This document shows, one piece after another, positions 30,990-42,403 of a DNA stretch of 64,000 nucleotides (the first letter of the stretch is position 1; the number at the start of each line of letters is the position of its first letter). The notes beneath the pieces were generated by a model, which was given only the letters and a program-made list of their open reading frames with translations, had not been told where the DNA came from and did not search any database. The stretch lies in the NCBI GenBank assembly GCA_958510875.1, contig OY294067.1:237130361-237194360 (forward strand), read 5' to 3'. The translations under genes were made by a program, and so were the position numbers. Source of the stretch: Endomychus coccineus (Eukaryota > Arthropoda > Insecta > Coleoptera > Endomychidae).

Positions 30990-31151
30990 AGTATAATTCC
31001 ATGTAGGTTGTACCACGTGACGTCGAATGGTGCAATTCTATTGGTCGATATTTGGGTCGGAAAAATAATCAGTATAATTCCATGTAGGTTGTACCACGTG
31101 ACGTCGAATGGTGCAATTCTATTGGTCGATATTTGGGACGGAAAAATAATC
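30990..31151. repeat. Two tandem 81-bp units with E-box/CRE and CCAAT-type motifs
   Basis: The unit AGTATAATTCCATGTAGG... recurs at 30990 and 31071 with one mismatch noticed. Each unit contains CCACGTGACGTCG (overlapping CACGTG and TGACGTC) and ATTGG (inverted CCAAT) 20 bp further on. Whether this acts as a promoter is unknown. Confidence 0.9.
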
Positions 31152-31159
31152 ATAATAAT

Positions 31160-31400
31160 CGAACCTCTCTTTCTCGGACGCTCCTCCCGCTCTATAGACT
31201 GCGCGTAAATAAATACCGAGGAGAAATCATCGGCGAATGCGACCCTGAAAAACAGGAGCATCGCGCTTAGAGTGGGCGGGGAGCGTAATCCCAAGTTTTT
31301 TCTTAAACGGCTGCAAGATAAAGGCCACTCAATACCTCTGACGGTAGAGACTGTACTTTCCGATAAACGCCGGGGAGGAATTTTGACACTCGCCACCCTT
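31160..31400. other. GC-richer island of unknown role
   Basis: The sequence is markedly richer in C, G and CpG than its surroundings, with GGGCGGGGAGCG and CGCCGGGGAGGA blocks. It directly follows the tandem 81-bp units. Overlapping frames on both strands have no known motifs. Confidence 0.4.
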
Positions 31401-31894
31401 TTTGTTTATCTTATGCGTATTTCAGTTTCAGAGGCATAGTTACTTAGCCCAAGCTATGCATTTTTCAGCTAATTCATTCTGAGGATGCCATTGTGTGATG
31501 AAATAATTGTTAAATGTGGGTTCTATTTGAACTTACTGCTCAATTCAATCAATTGATAAAACTCACATAGTGAATTCAGAAACTCTGGAATTATTGAACA
31601 AAATCGGTGAAATGGAAAATGAAAAAACATATTAATAAAGTCAGAATATTTTTAATATAAATATTTAACTTGAACATTCTCGAAATTACACTGCTGAATG
31701 ATGCTAGTAGGTATGACGTCTCATAATATATAAATCTAAAATTAAAAAATTACATTCACGTTCTTTCTAACTGTTATTAGACGTGAAGTGAAATTCGGTC
31801 ACTAGAACAATGAACTGTAGGAACATAAGAGCTTTAGATATCCACTGTTACTTTAAACTTCAAATAAGCGTAATATTAAGATTCTTTTCCATTT

Positions 31895-32349
31895 TCATCT
31901 TTGGGGTGCTGGTTTTGGCTTAGGCATTTTACCTAGAAATGCTTGTATTTCTTTCTTCTCATCATAAGTCTTCCATAATTCAAATAAGTTGATGATGTAC
32001 CTAGCGATTTCTTGTATTTTTTCAATATCCACATTCAATTCAGCAAACCATGCTTTGTGATCTTTTTGTAATATTACACAGGCTATTTGTAAACAGCCGA
32101 TAGCTATTTGATATGGAGGATACAATAGCGAAACATCAGTTCGTAGAGAATCATTCACTATCCTCCATGCTAACGTCAGCAGTTGATCCTCGTGTCCTAT
32201 ATCTTGAACTAATTGCAAGAGTGGCCTGTATGGCTGATACACGATAAGACAACAATCCAAGTTTTCTAATAAATAAAATTCACACTCCAATATATGATTC
32301 GTGCGATATGGGAATTCTTGAGAATAGGCATAGCTGAATTTATTTTTAA
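31895..32349 (-). CDS. CycC: CycC exon 4: second cyclin box and C-terminus
   Basis: The acceptor is TTTGTTTCAG. It encodes [20 protein letters not shown] to [11 protein letters not shown] with the stop at 31895-31897. The first residue is Ile, made across the junction. Confidence 0.95.
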
Positions 32350-35300
32350 CTGAAACAAATATACAATAGTGATTAACCGAATTATATTAGTATAGAAGTT
32401 ACATTTCAACAAATAGTTCCACAATGAAATATAGTGCTCAATATTGATAGGGATCAAAGTGATGTTGAATACCAATTGCTGTAGAAATAGAATAAATTAA
32501 AATGAATGTTGATATCTTGGCTCCATCAGTTTTATATGATGATGTTTTTGTGGCTATGCGTTTTTACACCTTAGCAAAAATTTTATTGATATGTTCTTTT
32601 TCAATAGCCTCATTTTGGTTCAGTTGCCGTAGAAGTTGTTTTACATGTTAAGCTGCCCTCACACGATCAATAATATGCCAATATTATTAGTATCAGATCA
32701 TAAAATATTGGTATACTTTCAAAGTAACCAAGAAAATACGTTAATAACAGATACTCATTGTTTTTCTTTCTTCATGGAATTGCATATATTCGCCGTCTAT
32801 ATTCACGATAGAAACTTTTTTCGAAGAAATTACTGTAGTCTGGCTAAGCATATGCCGTCATATTGGTGCTGGAATAAATTCCGCCTAGTGATACCGTGCT
32901 AACCTTCAGCACGGAAAGTCTTCAACTGCGGAGCTGATGAAAAGGCTCTTTGAGCTCATACATAGCTCAAATGCTTGATACAAGAGCCGTGGGCCTATCA
33001 TAGCCGTAAAAAGGCCTACGCCAAATAGGTGTCACGCTACACTACTATACCTCCGAGGAGGTGCCGAGAGCGTGGATCTTCACAAAGGATGTTGATGTCT
33101 TCCCGATGCCGGGATTCTGTCAGGGATTTCTTCAACAAAGCGAAGAGAACCTCGTTTAGTTCAGAATGGGAGAGGAACTATAAGAGAGCTCTCAGGAGCT
33201 TCAAAAGAGTTTCGTGGAGTACCTATTGCGAGGGAATTAATAAGATGCCGGCAGCAGCAAGGCTATGCAGGGCTCTCTCTAAGGACTCCTCGATTGGCAC
33301 AAGATCAGTGATTCTGCCGAACGGGTATTACGCCTCATCGCCGGAGGAGACACTACGACATTTAATGTCGGTGCATTTCCCGGGTCTGATGACAACCTCA
33401 TAGTCACACCACCCGAGGACTTCCGTGTTACGCCTAAGCCTACGCAGACGACATAGCAGCTGTGACCCTCGGAAGACAGCAGCTACCTTGTGCGAGCTTC
33501 AGAATACGGCATTTGCCATCGTGGCTCGCTGGTGCCAGGCCGAGGGGTGAAATCTGAAAAGACCGACGTGGTTCTTTTCACGAGGAAACGGAAACTGGGA
33601 CCCCAACCAGACATTCGTCTATTAGGAAGGTCCCAGCACATGAAAGGCTCAGTGAAGTATCTTGGAGTAATCCCCGATACTAAACTGAGCTGGAAAATAC
33701 ACCTGGAAACCCGGGTGAAGAAGGTCGTTGCATCCTTATGGGCATGCAGGAGAGCCTTCGCTAACACATAGGGTCTACACTGGATCTACACGGCTATGAT
33801 CCGCCCAATCATAACCTACGCAACCGTTGTGTGGTGGCCGGCGACAGAAACGGTCCTGTCCTGTCTGGGGCTGGACAAGGCTCAACGGCTTGCCTGTGTG
33901 GGGATAACGGGGGCTATGAGGACCGTCCCCCACCAGGGCTCTGGACGTTCTGGTGGGGATCGTGCCTTTACAGCTCCATATCAAAACAGTGGCCGCGGGT
34001 ACGGCGTATCAACTGGCTGTTCTAGGCCAGTGGGTCGGTGCGTCTGTGCCTCGCGGTCATGGCAAAATTTGGGATTGGACAGCTGAGAACTGATCCTTCA
34101 ACTGACGCAGGATGCGATAGCGCCTGCTGTCACAGCTTTCAAACGCCAGACGTCCTCATAACACAAAGGACGGACTGGGAGACCAAACACTTTGGGCCGC
34201 TTCCGCCAGGGGGACTCGTGTGGTTCTCGGACGGGTCTAGGGTTGGCGAATCTCGCGGAGCCGGAGTCTACTCGCGGCCCTGGGCACACTTCGCGCCCAC
34301 AAAGTGACTTCTAGGCTTGTCTTGGAGTGCAGGGAAACTCTGGCTGCACTAGCCAGAAGGAACAAACTTCAGCTAGTGTGGGTACCTGCCTACTCAGGCG
34401 TGAAGAGAAATGAAGTGGCCGATGAGCAGCCAACGGGGTTCCTTGAGTGCCCCTGGCCCCGATTCAACGATCGGAATTTCATCGGTCACCGGGCACAACG
34501 CCCTCAAGGAGCTAACGGATAGACAGCGGCTCTCGGTCTGGCGTAGTGCCCCCGGCATGAGGCAAGCGAAGCTCGACATTAGGGAGTTCTCGCCTAAACT
34601 CTACTCTCTATGAGCAGAAGAAGCCTGAAACTGGTGACAGGACTCCTCAGAGGACACTGTCATCTGAATAAACATCTACACACAATGGGCATTGTTGAAG
34701 AGAGTAGTAGATGTGGAGATGAACCTGTCTCTCACATCCTAGCAGAATGTCCAGTACTTAGGCTACAACACCTCGGCAGCACACATATGCTGCTTGAAGC
34801 CGTAAGAGATATCAGTCCATGCAAAATTTTAGTCTTCTTCACTGTCGAAAGTGCTCTGGACTTCTCTGCCCCCACATTGATTGATTGATTGATACCGTTT
34901 ATACTTGATGTATTGAATGTTTTTGTTTACAACGTCTCACTCTGTGTTTGGATGTGAGGAAGCAATTACATTGATAATCTGAAATGATCTAGTCGATGAC
35001 TAGCATTTTCTTTACAAACCAGTGTTTTTTATACTTTGACTACACGAGAGAGAAACCTATAATGTTCGAAGAACATCGTGTGAGCCAGCAGTGGAATGTA
35101 GGGAATGGAGGTAGGCATTCGTATTTTTTTTGAAGGTTTGGTGGTTATAGGGATAGGGAAAGACCTCATTAGGTAGAGCTCCACAATTTCACTGTTCGAT
35201 GAAAAAAATTAAGTGTATTAGGAAGAAGTTCGGCAGGTCTCGAGCTAGACAGTGAAGGGGTAACTAGTTTGAGCTAGTGTAGTCCGCCTATCTGGAATCT

Positions 35301-38300
35301 CGTTGTGGAACAACAAGAGATTTCTGATGAACACCGACCATGGAGATATCTATAGAAACCTTTCTATGATGTTCTAGAGAGGTCAATGAATTCGTGTGGC
35401 ATCATCAATCAAACGAACAGCTTTCTTCTGGATATAATCCAAGAGCTTCAGCGTATGTTTGGGTGCCGAACTTCAAACATTTGAACAGTAGTCCAGGATA
35501 GTTCTAATCTGTGCTTTGTAGATTATGAGGAGCTACTGGGACGTAATGTAGCTCTTGGCGCGGAATAGAAAACAAAGTTTTTGTAAAGCGGTTTTCGCAA
35601 TGGACCTCACATGATCGTTCCATGAGAATTTCAAGAAGTTACTTCTTAAAATTTGTTTTTTTATAGTTTTATTATCAATGTAGTTTTTAAAATAAGGATA
35701 CATACTGCTTGAATCACATATGATATTACTCTCACCAAGAACCGAAATGAGAGCCTCTTTGCATGTACTAGGAAATTTCAATCATTCGGAGTTGCTTTTA
35801 GTGGGTTGAATTTCAGCGAAATACAATTTTTAAAACATCACGGGTTGCACGTCCAGTTCGTTCAAAGGACCATGCGCTTCAAGGACATTGAAACTAAAAC
35901 GAAAGATCAAAGGAGCCACTCGAATTTCCTCTTCTTACAGATTACCTATTTTTTGCCAATACCAAATAGAATCACGGGTAATTGCACATCCAGTTTAAAG
36001 GACCATGCGCTTCAAAGCCATTTGAACTAAAAGGAAAAATTAAAGGAGCCGCTCGAAGTTTCAATTCTTATAGATTCTTTGGCAATACCAAATAGAACCC
36101 CTATAACGGAAACATCGACTGAAAGGTTTAGTCACGATTTTTCTCATACACTATTGAGACGATGCAGAAAAGATTTGTGATGTGGGTAGTTTAACATCCG
36201 CATTATTGAAGTACCGACAGCCTATCTCATAGCTGATGAATGGTAACCTCGATTATGTGGAGAGCCTGAGTTTTGTAAGATAATTGTTATATTTTTGTAT
36301 CACGATAATGGATGTCTTGAAATTAAAATTAACCATAGTCGCATACGAATTTGTCTTTTCCATAAAAATTTTCTAGCTAGAATAAGAGGCATTCCATAAC
36401 CGATTTCTTTCAAAGCATATTGGGCAAATGGATTACATTTCAAATCTGATTTAGTATGGAGATCGCCATGGAGTACTAATATAAATAATCATTCAAAAAC
36501 GAAAAACCTATTGCATGAGCAAAGTGATAACAAAGACATATTGTAAATGTATAATAAAAGATTGAAGCATCTCGGACATTTCATATTGATATTCTTTCAA
36601 AATTAATCTTATTCCCACGCAGTTCAAATGAGAAAACATGGCCGATAAAATAACATTCTGATGCGGTTGTAATTTTGTCAGGTCCTCCCATAGAATATTT
36701 GTCTACATTTGTCGAAAAATATGAATGGATATTCAAAAATGTATGATACTTACTAACAGTCTGACATGTTGTGATGAGTCTCGAATTGGAAATTACTCCG
36801 AATTCTTCAACTTTAGAGGCTAAAAATATACATGTAGGAGCTAGTAAAAGGGGATCGATACATTTTAGAGAATTTCGGGCATAAAATCTTTTGAAATATA
36901 CAGTTGCTGTGGCAATGACTTGTTGTCTAAGCTTCAGTTGTTCACCCAAGGTCTGTATCACTGTAACAGAAATAAAAGTTTGTAAAGCATGCTCTAAGGG
37001 TTAAGTCGGAGTGAGTAAGCGCATGCCGCAGTCTGTTTAGTTTCTGAATCCTGACCAAACAAAGAGCGCGTGTCGCAGTCTGTCTAGTTGCTTGAGCACG
37101 ATTCCACTAGGTAGAAACCAAAAACGTACGTACCGTATGAACCAATTTTAGGATATTTCCTTTTCATTGAATTTTTAAGCTCGATTCCACTAGGTAGAAG
37201 CCAAAAACGTACGTACCGTATGAACCAATTTTAGGATATTTCCTTTTCATTAAATTTTTGAGCTCGATTCCACTAGGTAGAAGCCAAAAATGTACGTACC
37301 GTATGAACCAATTTTAGGATATTTCCTTTTCATTACATTTTTGAGCTCGATTCCACTAGGTAGAAACCAAAAACGTACGTACCGTATGAACCAATTTTAG
37401 AATATTTCCTTTTCATTAAATTTGTTAATGTTTCAAATAAAATTGTATATTTGTTCTAAGCTGGTCAGCGATTATTTCATTGAGATTTACCTAACAATTA
37501 ATCATATGATACGCTTTATTTCGATTAATTAATAATTGAAATTAAATGATTATTTACTCATTAATAGACATCAACACCACATATTGTGCCATATAACCGA
37601 TTCAAGAGAAAACTTTGTTCGCTAGGCTCACTCCGTCTTAGTTAAATTGTAAGAGTTTCCTCGATCTAAAGCTAAACTGAAAATATGCATTTATTAACTC
37701 GGTTATTCGTGCAAGTACACCGACGCAGCTTAAACTCATTATTTTGGGCATTATTCCTGCAAATTATCTTAACTAACTACACTAAGTTGAGGATTGCTAA
37801 ATGGAATCTAATATGTACGAATATCTAGGATTACGAATATCTTATCTAGGATTATTCGATTTTACTAATTTAGATACTACCCATATAGTCCAGGAAATAA
37901 AGGTTTTGAAAAGAAAAATTTGATGTAAAAGGCCGATTTTGATGTGTGAGGGCTCATTCGATTCGTTTTGACCTCTAGATCAGAATCTGCCATAGCTACA
38001 TAGGGGGAAATTTGTCCTATTGTTAATAAACAATAAATAATGGCCAATAAATGGCATGTTTTGGACATAATAAAAAAAAAATTGAAAACGCTATTTTCCA
38101 TCGATTTTAAGCGGGTAAGATGAAAATTTTCGATTATTTAATCAATAAAAAGTGTAATTTTGGTGTTTTTAACAATTTGTTAGTTATATATTTGTTAATA
38201 AACAATTTGTTGAAAATATCCAAGATTAGAGTCATTTTCAACTAATTTGAGGTCGCTGAACACAAATTTGATATTACTTTTTCATTTGACTATCAATTTT

Positions 38301-41300
38301 ATTAGTTAATTGACAATTTGTTAATTAACAAATTGACAAAAAAATAAAAATTTTGAAAATATCCAAGATTAGAGTCATTTTCAGCTAATTTGAGGTCGCT
38401 AAACACAAATTTGATATTACTTTTTCATTTCACTATCAATTTTATTAGTTACTTAACAATTTGTTAATTAACAAATTGACAAAAAAATAAATATTTTGAA
38501 AATATTCATTTTTGGGTAATTTGAGGTCGCTGAACACAAATTTGATATTATTTTTTCATTTGACTATCAACTTTATTAGTTAAATAACAAGTTTTTGTTT
38601 CAAATATTAACAAGAAAAATGGATAAATTAAAATATTTAAGATTGCTGTCATTTCCGGAGAATCTAAAGTACCTAAAAATTGATAATAATAATATTTTCA
38701 ATAAATTGGTTATAAATCATTGTTTTTAAAAAAAATGAGGATTTGAATATGGAAAAATGGACAAAGTTTTTTGAAAAAAATATGTAACAAAATTATTTTA
38801 AATACAAATTTTATAACTTTTTATTCTATATTTCTACTTTAAAATTTTTTTGTCAATTTGTTAATTAACTAATACAATTGATAGTCTAATGAAAAAGTTA
38901 TATCAAATTTGTGTTATCAGCGACCTCAAATTAGCTGAAAATGACTCTAATCTTGGATATTTTTAACAAATTGTTTATTAACAAATAGATAACTAACAAA
39001 TTGTTAAAAACACCAAAATTACACTTTTTATTGATTAAATAATCGAAAATTTTCATCTTACCCGCTTAAAATCGATGAAAAATAGCGTTTTTATTTTTTT
39101 TATTATGTCATAAACATGCCATTTATTGGCCATTATTTATTGTTTATCAACTATAGGACAAATTTCCCCCTATGTAGCTGTGGCAGATTCTGATCTAGAG
39201 GTCAAAACGAATCGAATGAGCCCTCCCACATCAAAATCGGCCTTTTACATCAAATTTTTCTAATTTGGATCGATTTTGTACTTTATATCCTGGACTAATA
39301 ATGAATAACTATAAAATGGAGAAATATTATGTTTCAGATTTGATCAGTGGAAAATAATACTCCTTCAAATAACATGAAATGACTGAAAACGATGTCACTC
39401 ATTGAAATCGTGCTATAGTAATAATAAATGTTCAAAGTGTAAATTTGTTTTTTTTTAATTTTTCACCATTCAATAATAGATATGTATCCTATTTCACGAG
39501 GCCAGCGCTAAAAACTCTCGGCTTAATATTGATTCAGGTATCGCAGCGGTTCAAAATGTTGATAACACACAATGTAAGTCTTATTAGCTTTGCGCAAAAA
39601 AAAAACAAAAGTTGATTTTACGTCTAGTTTTCATAAAACTGCCACTCGTTTGTTACAAAGTCAAAAGTCACGAAAATTGAGTAGCCTTACTCGAGGCCTT
39701 TCTCCTCAAAGCATCAAAGACCGGCTAGATGGGGTGTGCGGGCAAAATTTACCGTCTTATTCGTGGTAAAAGATTGGTCAAAATGGTTTCGACTGATGCA
39801 GGAATCCTTGGAACATGATACTACAACAGGAAGTGTTGAAGATCTCGTATTAGGCGAATAACGTTAGAAGGTGAAAGAAACAGAATGAGATTTCAGATAA
39901 AAGCGTTGGCTGTATGATGCCATCAACGAACATTTGAGCAAAAATAAAGTTAGTGCAAGCAATTGCAATGCAAATCAGCACTTTATTGAATGTGTTTGGT
40001 CGTCTTTGGAGATCTGTGGACGTGTTAAAGACATGGTTCTCCACTATGATTATTTGTCAAAAAGGAAGTCGGTGGAATGGAGTCTAAACGGAGAAGCACA
40101 ATTAATAAATTTTAGGTCAGCCCACAAAAAAAGTGATGGCTCCGATCTTTTGAGATTGTGAGGGCATTCTCCTTATAGACTTTCAAGAACACAATAACAC
40201 ACTTAACTATGCAGTTTCTTTCATAGTCAGCCCGGAAATTTTGGCGCTTCATATATCGCAACTTACCACTCGAGAAAAATATGAATATCTTCTGATATTC
40301 TTCTTCGGTCAAAATTGACAAATCATGTCTTCTTTCCCTTATTAAGTCTTGTTTGTCCAGCAACCATTGTTGACTGTAAAAAGTTATTATTGTCATATTT
40401 GAAATTAAATTTATATTTTAAAGTCAAACTAAACTAAAAACTTCTTTATCTCCTAAATATAATCACTACTACTTTTCGTAATTAGATATATCCTGATGAT
40501 GGTAGCGTAAAGTAATTTATTGATTATATTATTTTTTGCATCCCCTGTGTGATCTCTTTGATTTATTCTAGTTTAAATATATTTTACAGTGAATGTTGAG
40601 ATTATGAACAATGATTGTTCCAACGTAATAATGTGTTTGGAAAAAGCTCTGAATTGGATTCACTCAAACACAAAATATTACAAATAAAGTATATAACAGT
40701 TTACACTGTGCATACACTATAACATATTGAAACACAATCACCCTTTTCCACTAAAAATACTGTTAAGTATTGAGAACCTACCAAGTAGTAGCCATCATTA
40801 GAGTGAACTAAATTATAGATTAAATTGGCTGGTTTAAATACTATTTGGAATTAATAATGCAAATAAGGGTTTATCCTCATCTGAATTCAAAGAATTGATT
40901 TTACGCTTATACGTTTCCATCCCTTCTAAATTACCTAGAGGTTTGTAGTTACTGTGTATCAACAGTGATGAACTTTCTTCAGCAGAACATATTTTAAATA
41001 CATCTAACAGAACCAACAATCCCATCCCATTACCTTCTATACTAATAGTGATAGACTATAACATAAAATTCATGATGCTCACAATTAATTAAAAAGCCCT
41101 GCATTAAAATTTTCTAATTACCTCCCCTATTATCCTATTACTCTCCCCTATTATCCTATTTCAATTATTCAATCCCGGCAATGTATTTACCCATATTCAA
41201 ACCGATCAACTTGTTAGTTGTTGTTTATTCATACATTAGTATCATTTTGAAGATGACACGCTAGTTGTAAAAACTATAGTCACATTAGTGTTTCTATAAT

Positions 41301-42109
41301 ATAAGTGATAAAAACAAAGTACTAAGTATTTATATCAATTGATTTAAATAAATTCAAGATAAAATCAAAATGTTTTTTCGAATAAATAACATTTTACAAA
41401 AAGAGTCCAAATATTGGCACATACATCCAATTAAATTTTCGGAAGCAGTTTAGAAAATGTTCAAGTCTTCAATTCGAAAATTACACGAAAATTGTTTCAC
41501 ACAATACTCTAAAAATGTCGAAATATTTCTAGGAATAATATTTTGATTTATTTGTCACTATCTAAATGGTTCAGTGACGGCAAGAGAATGACGTGAGTCG
41601 TCAATTAAATATTAATGAAAAAATGTGAAGGGCATGCTACCTATATTGAAGTACTATTGATAAATAGAATGATGTAGAATATTATTTCCTTTGAACAATT
41701 GAATCATTTTGGTAACGTAAATTACCGGCAAATTATAAAGGTTATGTTACAAAACCTTAGGAAAAAAACCGATAATGATAGAACAAAAACTACTTACTGG
41801 TGTGAACTTTGCCAAAAATTACCAGCCATTCTATCTTGTATATAAAAATGTAATTAACAATTATTGTTAAATAACCAACCAGAATAACATATAATTCAAC
41901 TCAACTTCTAAAAAAAATATAAATCCTATAACATAGAACACAGTGAACACCCAGTCAGCAGACAGGCAGACACATCGTTTTACTGAAACTACTGAAGGCC
42001 AGAAAGATTGAAAATTACCTAATTTTCTATAGCAAATCTTTGAATATACCGATAATGATAGAACAAAAACTACTTACTGGTGTGAACTTTGCCAAAAATT
42101 ACCAGCCAT
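31895..42109 (-). CDS. CycC: Cyclin C, complete
   Basis: Coding exons in transcript order: 41798-41829 (or the duplicate 42078-42109), 40267-40373, 36754-36960, 31895-32349. Total 801 nt, 266 aa, the same size class as Drosophila and human cyclin C (267 and 283). It begins [20 protein letters not shown], followed by the first cyclin box ([20 protein letters not shown] ... [17 protein letters not shown]). The second box covers [20 protein letters not shown] to [16 protein letters not shown], and the tail is [11 protein letters not shown]. Junction phases 2, 1, 1 all agree. Known role: partner of CDK8 in the Mediator kinase module, nuclear, controlling RNA polymerase II transcription. His replaces the usual Tyr at residue 11, at the first junction. 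Introns hold two LINE relics, tandem repeats and a 1.4-kb foldback element. It is head-to-head with the poly(A) polymerase gene. Confidence 0.96.
32900..34892 (+). mobile_element. LINE with RNase H domain, internally deleted (I/R1-like group)
   Basis: GC-richer than its surroundings. The order is endonuclease-to-RT linker, a collapsed RT, RNase H, a C-terminal zinc-finger-like region, then a (TGAT)n tail at about 34876-34892. The RT core between HFPG (near 33388) and YADDIAAV (near 33441) is missing. It lies in CycC intron 3, antisense to the gene. The RNase H after RT places it in the I/R1/LOA-type group. Confidence 0.88.
33029..34888 (+). pseudogene. LINE ORF2 remnants: RT, RNase H, Cys-rich end
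   Basis: 33029-33403 reads [20 protein letters not shown] and [16 protein letters not shown] pre-RT sequence. From 33438 follows [15 protein letters not shown], then [20 protein letters not shown] and [19 protein letters not shown]. RNase H follows ([20 protein letters not shown] with the catalytic DGS; later [20 protein letters not shown]), and the end has [16 protein letters not shown], a CCHC-like finger. Multiple frameshifts and the deletion make it inactive. Confidence 0.85.
35030..35800 (-). mobile_element. LINE 3' fragment, different family, with 3' UTR-like repeat
   Basis: The minus strand encodes the end of an [22 protein letters not shown] and [10 protein letters not shown], a stop, then [20 protein letters not shown] and [16 protein letters not shown]. 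Downstream (35030-35200) is a repeat shared with 25960-26140. It is 5' truncated. Confidence 0.75.
35533..35781 (-). pseudogene. LINE reverse transcriptase C-terminal fragment
   Basis: 82 codons ending [11 protein letters not shown] before a stop; the RT-like sequence continues past the stop ([16 protein letters not shown]). The W-N-D-H and Y-K-A-Q-I-R-x-x-x-D/E-Y-C patterns are typical of jockey/CR1-type RT thumbs. Confidence 0.65.
35838..36105. repeat. Two diverged tandem units of ~135 bp
   Basis: Both units contain AAAGGACCATGCGCTTCAA, CAAAGGAGCC / TAAAGGAGCC followed by CTCGAA, and CCAATACCAAATAGAA. They lie about 135 bp apart in CycC intron 3. Confidence 0.75.
36754..36960 (-). CDS. CycC: CycC exon 3: first cyclin box
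   Basis: The acceptor is TCTGTTACAG and the exon ends GTTA|GTAAGT. It encodes [20 protein letters not shown] through [10 protein letters not shown], including [10 protein letters not shown] and LASKVEEFG. Confidence 0.95.
37099..37430. repeat. Four tandem 83-bp units
   Basis: CGATTCCACTAGGTAGAA recurs at 37099, 37182, 37265 and 37348, exactly 83 bp apart. Each unit includes ACGTACGTACCGTATGAACC (one has TGTACGTACC) and TTTCCTTTTCATT. It lies in CycC intron 2 with few substitutions. Confidence 0.95.
37886..39297. mobile_element. Long foldback element, ~1.41 kb, family copy 1
   Basis: It starts TAGTCCAGGAAATAAAG and ends in the inverse, CCTGGACTA. Flanking ATA on both sides may be a 3-bp target duplication. 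The arms are about 450 bp and near perfect; both hold GATCTAGAGGTCAAAACGAA-type, TTTCCCCCTATGTAGCT and TTTATTGATTAAATAATCG blocks. The middle (about 38330-38870) holds further copies of TTTGAGGTCGCTGAACAC and TAATTAACAAATTGACA. No coding. Confidence 0.9.
39300..40260. other. CycC intron 1/2 boundary region, unassigned
   Basis: Intron sequence between the foldback element and CycC exon 2. The short frames have no recognised motifs. A GC-richer patch at 39660-39800 is unexplained. Confidence 0.4.
40267..40373 (-). CDS. CycC: CycC exon 2
   Basis: The acceptor is CTTTTTACAG and the exon ends TCGAGTG|GTAAGT. It encodes [20 protein letters not shown] and [15 protein letters not shown], the N-terminal helix before the first cyclin box. 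Confidence 0.94.
40734..40812. repeat. Dispersed short repeat, copy 3
   Basis: Contains ACACAATCACCCTTTTCCAC, TAAAAATACTGTTAAGTA and CTACCAAGTAGTAGCCATCA. It matches copies at 8.77-8.90 and 24.80-24.90 kb. Confidence 0.72.
40834..41037 (-). other. Unassigned short open frame in CycC intron 1
   Basis: About 65 codons ([20 protein letters not shown] ... [15 protein letters not shown]) and a TAA. The composition looks coding-like, but I recognise no family and see no splice partner. It adjoins the dispersed repeat at 40.73-40.81 kb, so it may be a transposon remnant. Confidence 0.25.
41798..41829 (-). CDS. CycC: CycC first coding exon, downstream copy
   Basis: ATG at 41829-41827; the same ten codons and donor as the upstream copy. 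This copy is closer to exon 2. Either could serve as the start; splicing from one copy to the other is not expected because neither has an acceptor. Confidence 0.85.
42078..42109 (-). CDS. CycC: CycC first coding exon, upstream copy
   Basis: ATG at 42109-42107; [10 protein letters not shown] plus CA, then GTAAGT (phase 2). Identical in coding sequence to 41798-41829 because both lie in a 280-bp tandem duplication. Confidence 0.85.
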
Positions 42110-42377
42110 ATTATCTTGTATATAAAAATGTAATTAACAATTATTGTTAAATAACCAACCAGAATAACATATAATTCAACTCAACTTCTAAAAAAAATAT
42201 AAATCCTATAACATAGAACACAGTGAACACCCAGTCAGCAGACAGGCAGACACATCGTTTTACTGAAACTACTGAAGGCCAGAAAGATTGAAAATTACCT
42301 AATTTTCTATAGCAAATCTTTGAATATACTGAGCTCTATGTCTATATAAGAGAGTACTCCATAGATACTATACTTAC

Positions 42378-42403
42378 CTCTCTGAAGTACTATCGTCCGC
42401 CAT
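42378..42403 (-). other. Candidate alternative first exon upstream of CycC
   Basis: AAAATGGCGGACGATAGTAC encodes MADDSTSE plus AG and runs into GTAAGT in phase 2, the same phase as the CycC first exon. ATG context AAAATGG is strong. Joining it to CycC exon 2 would give [17 protein letters not shown]. It could instead start another minus-strand gene whose other exons I do not see. Confidence 0.35.

Larger units (their letters stand above)
41769..42328. repeat. 280-bp tandem duplication containing the CycC first exon
   Basis: Unit 1 is about 41769-42048 and unit 2 about 42049-42328. GATAATGATAGAACAAAAAC recurs at 41771 and 42051. The only difference I see is CCATTCTATC versus CCATATTATC just 5' of the ATG. 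Each unit holds 5' UTR, the ATG and the first donor. Confidence 0.95.

Noticed and set aside
30885..31396. Overlapping frames on both strands (107 and 139 codons)
   Set aside because: They contain the 81-bp tandem units, so the peptide repeats simply mirror the DNA repeat; no domain recognised.
37099..37430. Regular 83-bp array considered as a CRISPR-like array
   Set aside because: The units are continuous tandem repeats without unique spacers and lie in an animal intron.
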